From positions 1-9,348 of the forward strand of contig DUUS01000144.1 in assembly GCA_012841465.1 (NCBI GenBank): a DNA stretch of 9,348 bases, in the 5' to 3' direction. The translations under genes and the position numbers were made by a program. The notes under the pieces were generated by a model that worked only from the letters and a program-made list of their open reading frames with translations, was not told where the DNA came from and ran no database searches. This document shows, piece by piece, positions 6,610 to 9,348 of the stretch. The stretch is from Mollicutes bacterium. GTDB lineage: Bacteria > Bacillota_I > Bacilli_A > RF39 > UBA660. Numbering within the stretch: position 1 is the stretch's first letter; the number at the start of each line of letters is the position of its first letter.

Positions 6610-7684
6610 ATTTTTTTAATATATAATTTTTTATATCTTCATAATTATTTTCTAAATTACCATCTAATACATTTTTAGTAATATCTTTTAAAATATCTTT
6701 AACTAAAGAAGATGGCTTAATATCTAATATTTTAAAGATATCTTTTGAACATATATTTAAATCTTTAACTGACTTTATTTTTAAATCAGCATGCATTTTA
6801 GAAATGGTTTTATTGTCATACCCAAGGATTTGACCTGCTACCATTGAAATATATAATTCATAGTTAAATAATACCTCATTAGTTATTTCTCCTGATGAGA
6901 CTATTTTCCTAATGCTTTTAATAACCTCACGGCTACTTTTAGTAAAGTTATAGTTTTCAGAATATTTAATCTGAGCCCAAAAACCTAATACATCATTTAC
7001 TGGCACTATTTTATCATAGTTTATTTCAAGTTGCTCAAGTAAATTTAATTCTTTTAATATTTTTAACCCAACTAAAGCATTTTTAGAGGCAAATATTTTA
7101 TTTAATTCTTCCATTCTTCTAGTATAAGATAAACTTTTAATTAGGTGTTTATCAGTATTAATAACCTTTACTATTTCAGGATCTAAATCAAATTCTAAAA
7201 TAACCGAAAATCTGATTGCTCTAAGCATTCTTAAAGGGTCTTCTTTTAACTTAAGAGATGTATCTCCTACTACTTTAATAAACTTTTTTTCTAAATCTTC
7301 TTTACCATTTAAAAGATCAATTATGTTTCCGCTTGAGTCCATACAAAGAGTATTAATAGTAAAGTCTCTTCTTTTTAAATCGGTTAGTAAATCATCAACA
7401 TATTCAACCTTACCTGGACTGCGGTCATCATAGTTATGTTCTTTTCTATATGTGGTAATATCAAAGTTATATTTACCATCACTAAGAGCAATGGAACCAT
7501 AATTAATATGGTTCCCACTGGTATTGAAAATTTGAATTATATCTTTTGGCAGTGCACTTGTACATATATCAACATCAGTTGATTTTATACCTAGTAAGGT
7601 ATCTCTTACATATCCCCCTACTACATAGGCTTCAAAACCTTTATCTTCTAATTTATTTAAAACTTTTTTTATTATTAAATTCAT
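6602..7684 (-). CDS. cca: CCA tRNA nucleotidyltransferase (class II)
   Basis: A 360-residue enzyme that adds or repairs the 3' CCA end of tRNAs without a nucleic acid template. Class II nucleotidyltransferase features: VGGYVRD (22-28); the metal-binding pair in STDVDICT (Asp37, Asp39); the KRRDFTIN block (104-111); and EDPLRMLRAIRF (148-159), the region of the template-like base-selecting motif and head/neck junction. The C-terminal half is divergent and shorter than in B. subtilis Cca (memory-based comparison). The frame is open to a TTG at 7696, but the -10 box ends at 7700 and transcription should start near 7693, so ATG 7684 is chosen. A bare GGGCG replaces a normal Shine-Dalgarno. It is the first gene of cca-dnaD-nth and ends TGA TAA, a double stop. 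Confidence 0.96.
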   Translation of the reverse strand: MNLIIKKVLNKLEDKGFEAYVVGGYVRDTLLGIKSTDVDICTSALPKDIIQIFNTSGNHINYGSIALSDGKYNFDITTYRKEHNYDDRSPGKVEYVDDLLTDLKRRDFTINTLCMDSSGNIIDLLNGKEDLEKKFIKVVGDTSLKLKEDPLRMLRAIRFSVILEFDLDPEIVKVINTDKHLIKSLSYTRRMEELNKIFASKNALVGLKILKELNLLEQLEINYDKIVPVNDVLGFWAQIKYSENYNFTKSSREVIKSIRKIVSSGEITNEVLFNYELYISMVAGQILGYDNKTISKMHADLKIKSVKDLNICSKDIFKILDIKPSSLVKDILKDITKNVLDGNLENNYEDIKNYILKKWK

Positions 7685-7699
7685 TGTATCGCCCAAATA

Positions 7700-7728
7700 A
7701 TTATATCACTTTTTAGGCATTTTGTGAA
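7700..7728 (-). promoter_or_regulatory. Strong promoter of cca-dnaD-nth, near-leaderless
   Basis: On the minus strand TTCACA (7728-7723, 5 of 6 to consensus) is followed after exactly 17 nt by a perfect extended -10, TGATATAAT (hexamer 7705-7700). The expected start point is around 7694-7692, only about 8-10 nt before the ATG at 7684. The -35 box abuts the stop codon of the preceding bacteriocin-like gene (7731-7729), and I see no terminator between the two units. Confidence 0.75.
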
Positions 7729-7887
7729 CTAACACTTCTTCCCACTTCTTGCCATGCTTAGTGCTGAGCCAATAGCTCTTCCTACATCAAAGATAGTATT
7801 AATTAACTTAGCAATAGCATTTAAAAGGGTTCCTGAAATATTAATTCCACCAGTTATTTTAAACATTTCTTCTTCTTTTAAAATCAT
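7729..7887 (-). CDS. Double-glycine-leader bacteriocin-like peptide precursor A
   Basis: A 52-codon gene. The leader MILKEEEMFKITGG (1-14) has the double-glycine pattern cut by C39-peptidase ABC exporters: acidic residues, Met and hydrophobic positions before GG. Cleavage would release a 38-residue cationic peptide that begins INISGTLLNAIAK and ends RSGKKC. It contains one GxxxG motif (GRAIG, 36-40), amphipathic helix character and a single Cys at the last position. The leader parallels that of the neighbouring peptide (EMFKITGG versus EMFNIEGG). The ATG at 7887 follows the upstream peptide's stop by 2 nt and lacks a strong Shine-Dalgarno, so coupling is likely. The ABC exporter gene lies upstream. 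An antimicrobial two-peptide component is the leading reading and a pheromone is the alternative. No immunity gene is visible in the window. Confidence 0.85.
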   Translation of the reverse strand: MILKEEEMFKITGGINISGTLLNAIAKLINTIFDVGRAIGSALSMARSGKKC

Positions 7888-7889
7888 AC

Positions 7890-8024
7890 TTAGTTACACT
7901 TAAGTGGTCTTAGGTATCCATCTACTATTCCGGCTATAAAGGTTACAATTGTACCAAGTATACCAACAAATCCCCAAGATAATTTACCACCCTCTATATT
8001 AAACATTTCTTTATCTGTTAACAT
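7890..8024 (-). CDS. Double-glycine-leader bacteriocin-like peptide precursor B
   Basis: A 44-codon gene. The leader MLTDKEMFNIEGG (1-13) is followed by a 31-residue mature peptide beginning KLSWGFVGILGT and ending RPLKCN. The mature part has a membrane-spanning hydrophobic stretch (about 17-38), several glycines with GFVGILG spacing, one GxxxG motif (GIVDG, 32-36) and a single Cys, second from the end. AGAGAGG with 6-nt spacing gives a good ribosome-binding site. The gene overlaps the 3' end of the ABC exporter gene by 14 nt and is followed after 2 nt by peptide A. The three genes therefore form one transcription unit. The pairing of a longer cationic amphipathic peptide with a more hydrophobic Gly-rich partner is what class IIb bacteriocins look like; activity itself cannot be seen from sequence. 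Confidence 0.85.
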   Translation of the reverse strand: MLTDKEMFNIEGGKLSWGFVGILGTIVTFIAGIVDGYLRPLKCN

Positions 8025-9348
8025 ATTTTTCCTCTCTAGCAGTTAAATTTATTTTTTTATTAAATGAAAAATTATCATCATAATGACTTACATATATTAT
8101 AGTTTTATCTCTATAATATTTATTTATATTTTTAAGAATTTTACTTCTTATATCTTTTGATATTAGAGATAGTGATTCATCCATTATTAGTAAATTAAAA
8201 TCTTGGTATAGAGTTCTTGCCATTATTATTTTTTGTCTCTCACCTCCACTTAAATTAGAGATAGACTCTAAATTAGTATTGTATCCAAGACTTTTATTTT
8301 TGATTATTTCTTTTAAGTAAAGAATTTTTTCTAATCTTTTAAATTTTTCTTTATCAAACCTTTTATCAAGTATAATATTATCTATTATACTACCTCTAAA
8401 AAGTTCACTCTTTTGGTCTATATAACTTACTTTAGAAGGGACTTTAACATTACCGTGATCATAGTCATAGAGACCTGATATTATATTTAAAAGAGTTGAT
8501 TTACCACTACCATTTGCTCCCTCTAAAAGAACTTTTTCTCCTTCATTTATATTTAAATTTAAATTATCTAAAACATTATCAAGTTTGTTATAAGAAAAAC
8601 TTAAATTTTTAATTTCGATATCCTTGCCTATCTTCTTAGTTTTTTTCTTTAAATCAAGATCATAGACACTACTAATTCGGTAATATATTTCTTTTAAATA
8701 AAGAAGTGAAGGCATTATATCAGAAGCAAATTTAATACTTTCTAAAAAATAACCATAGATACTTATAAATATTATTGCTGATGTGATATTTTTTGTTATA
8801 TTAAAATGAAGTAATAAAATTAATATTAGCATTAATTCTTCAAAAGAATTTTTAACTAAATCGATCTTTGATAGCTTATAATCAAAGTCTAGTTTTAAAT
8901 TTAAACTCTTCTTTATATCACTATCTAAATTATTTATAAAATAAGAACTTTTTAAAGTTTTAATTGTTGTTATTTTATTTAGATATTCAACTACCCTATC
9001 TGTAAATATATTTTCAGCATCTATTAAAGTAGTTATTTGTTTATAAAGTTTTTTATTCATTAGACTCACTACAGTAATATAAATAATACTTAAGATAAAT
9101 AATATTACCGTTAGATTTGTATTTAAAACAAATAAAATAATTAATGTTGATATAAAAAATATTATATTAATAATGATTTCAATTAAAGTTTTAGTAAAAA
9201 AATCTTTGATCGTATGTAAGTCATTAATCCGATTAATAAAATCACCTGGTTTTTTTAACTGCAAATATTTTAAAGGAAGATTAATTATTTTGTTTGTATA
9301 GGTTTTTAGTAAACTATAATTTATTTTATTATTTAATAAAGTAACATT
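8011..9348 (-). CDS. ABC exporter with fused membrane and ATPase domains, probably peptidase-containing (partial)
   Basis: 445 residues are visible; the frame is open through the right edge, so the N-terminus is missing. Visible order: the end of a transmembrane domain with hydrophobic segments at about 56-75, 79-96, 170-186 and 189-204; then an ATPase with Walker A GANGSGKST (277-285), Q-loop Gln312, signature LSGGERQ (366-372), Walker B LLIMDES (Asp390, Glu391) and H-loop His422. All catalytic residues are present. The cytosolic-loop motif KKPGDFINRIND (32-43) resembles the GD/E-I-x-x-R-x-N/ND loop of bacteriocin exporters such as LagD/ComA. A TTG at 9264 is internal, not a start. The 3' end overlaps peptide B. 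I infer an N-terminal C39 peptidase outside the window that cuts the double-glycine leaders while exporting the peptides. Confidence 0.92.
   Translation of the reverse strand, partial: NVTLLNNKINYSLLKTYTNKIINLPLKYLQLKKPGDFINRINDLHTIKDFFTKTLIEIIINIIFFISTLIILFVLNTNLTVILFILSIIYITVVSLMNKKLYKQITTLIDAENIFTDRVVEYLNKITTIKTLKSSYFINNLDSDIKKSLNLKLDFDYKLSKIDLVKNSFEELMLILILLLHFNITKNITSAIIFISIYGYFLESIKFASDIMPSLLYLKEIYYRISSVYDLDLKKKTKKIGKDIEIKNLSFSYNKLDNVLDNLNLNINEGEKVLLEGANGSGKSTLLNIISGLYDYDHGNVKVPSKVSYIDQKSELFRGSIIDNIILDKRFDKEKFKRLEKILYLKEIIKNKSLGYNTNLESISNLSGGERQKIIMARTLYQDFNLLIMDESLSLISKDIRSKILKNINKYYRDKTIIYVSHYDDNFSFNKKINLTAREEKYVNR

Noticed and set aside
7694..7696. TTG at 7696 as start of cca
   Set aside because: It lies only 3 nt after the -10 hexamer and so upstream of the expected transcription start. 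ATG 7684 fits the family N-terminus.
7729..8024. Lantibiotic or circular bacteriocin reading of the two small peptides
   Set aside because: Each has only one Cys, so lanthionine rings are unlikely; no lanthionine synthase is visible, and the double-glycine leaders do not fit circular bacteriocins.
9262..9264. TTG at 9264 as start of the ABC exporter
   Set aside because: The frame continues upstream to the window edge with typical exporter sequence (INLPLKYLQLKKPGDF), so the gene is cut by the edge and the TTG is internal.
1..9348. Mycoplasma-type code with TGA as Trp
   Set aside because: cca ends in TGA followed by TAA, and Trp positions in ponA, dnaD and peptide B use TGG; cell-wall genes also argue against Mollicutes proper.
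1..9348. tRNA, rRNA, riboswitch, CRISPR array or insertion sequence
   Set aside because: I found no cloverleaf, no spaced palindromic repeat series, no transposase and no long structured leader; all intergenic gaps are short.

Overview
The window comes from an AT-rich, low-GC Gram-positive bacterium. TGG encodes Trp and TGA is used as a stop, so this is the standard code and not a Mycoplasma-type code. A class A penicillin-binding protein implies a peptidoglycan wall. The gene set and order (cca, dnaD, nth facing recU-ponA) match a conserved neighbourhood of the class Bacilli. A lineage of small-genome gut Bacilli (RF39/Erysipelotrichales-like) is my inference; no rRNA is present to prove it.

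Layout, left to right. Positions 1-69 hold the promoter and Shine-Dalgarno of a minus-strand gene that starts beyond the left edge. Then, on the minus strand, come a short exported protein with a SipW/TasA-like N-terminus (70-762), a type IV pilin-like pseudopilin with four cysteines (825-1247), and the ribosome-assembly GTPase EngB (1290-1883). A divergent promoter region (1884-1993) separates these from the plus-strand operon recU-ponA (1994-5321), whose genes overlap by 17 nt. A perfect AT-rich hairpin at 5321-5348 ends both recU-ponA and the convergent minus-strand operon cca-dnaD-nth (5352-7684).

The most unusual region is the right end. A minus-strand ABC exporter (8011 to beyond 9348) overlaps the first of two tiny tandem genes (7890-8024 and 7729-7887). 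Each encodes a double-glycine-leader peptide whose mature part is a short hydrophobic/amphipathic chain with one GxxxG motif and a single cysteine near the C-terminus. This looks like a two-peptide (class IIb-like) bacteriocin or signalling pair with its own processing exporter, set directly upstream of the housekeeping cca promoter.

Other points of interest: dnaD has no ATG/GTG/TTG where homology requires its start, and a good Shine-Dalgarno sits before an in-frame ATC. PonA has Asp where class A PBPs have the second essential Glu of the glycosyltransferase site. RecU has DxK in place of the usual ExK. PonA also carries an extra C-terminal region with four cysteines, the last being its final residue.
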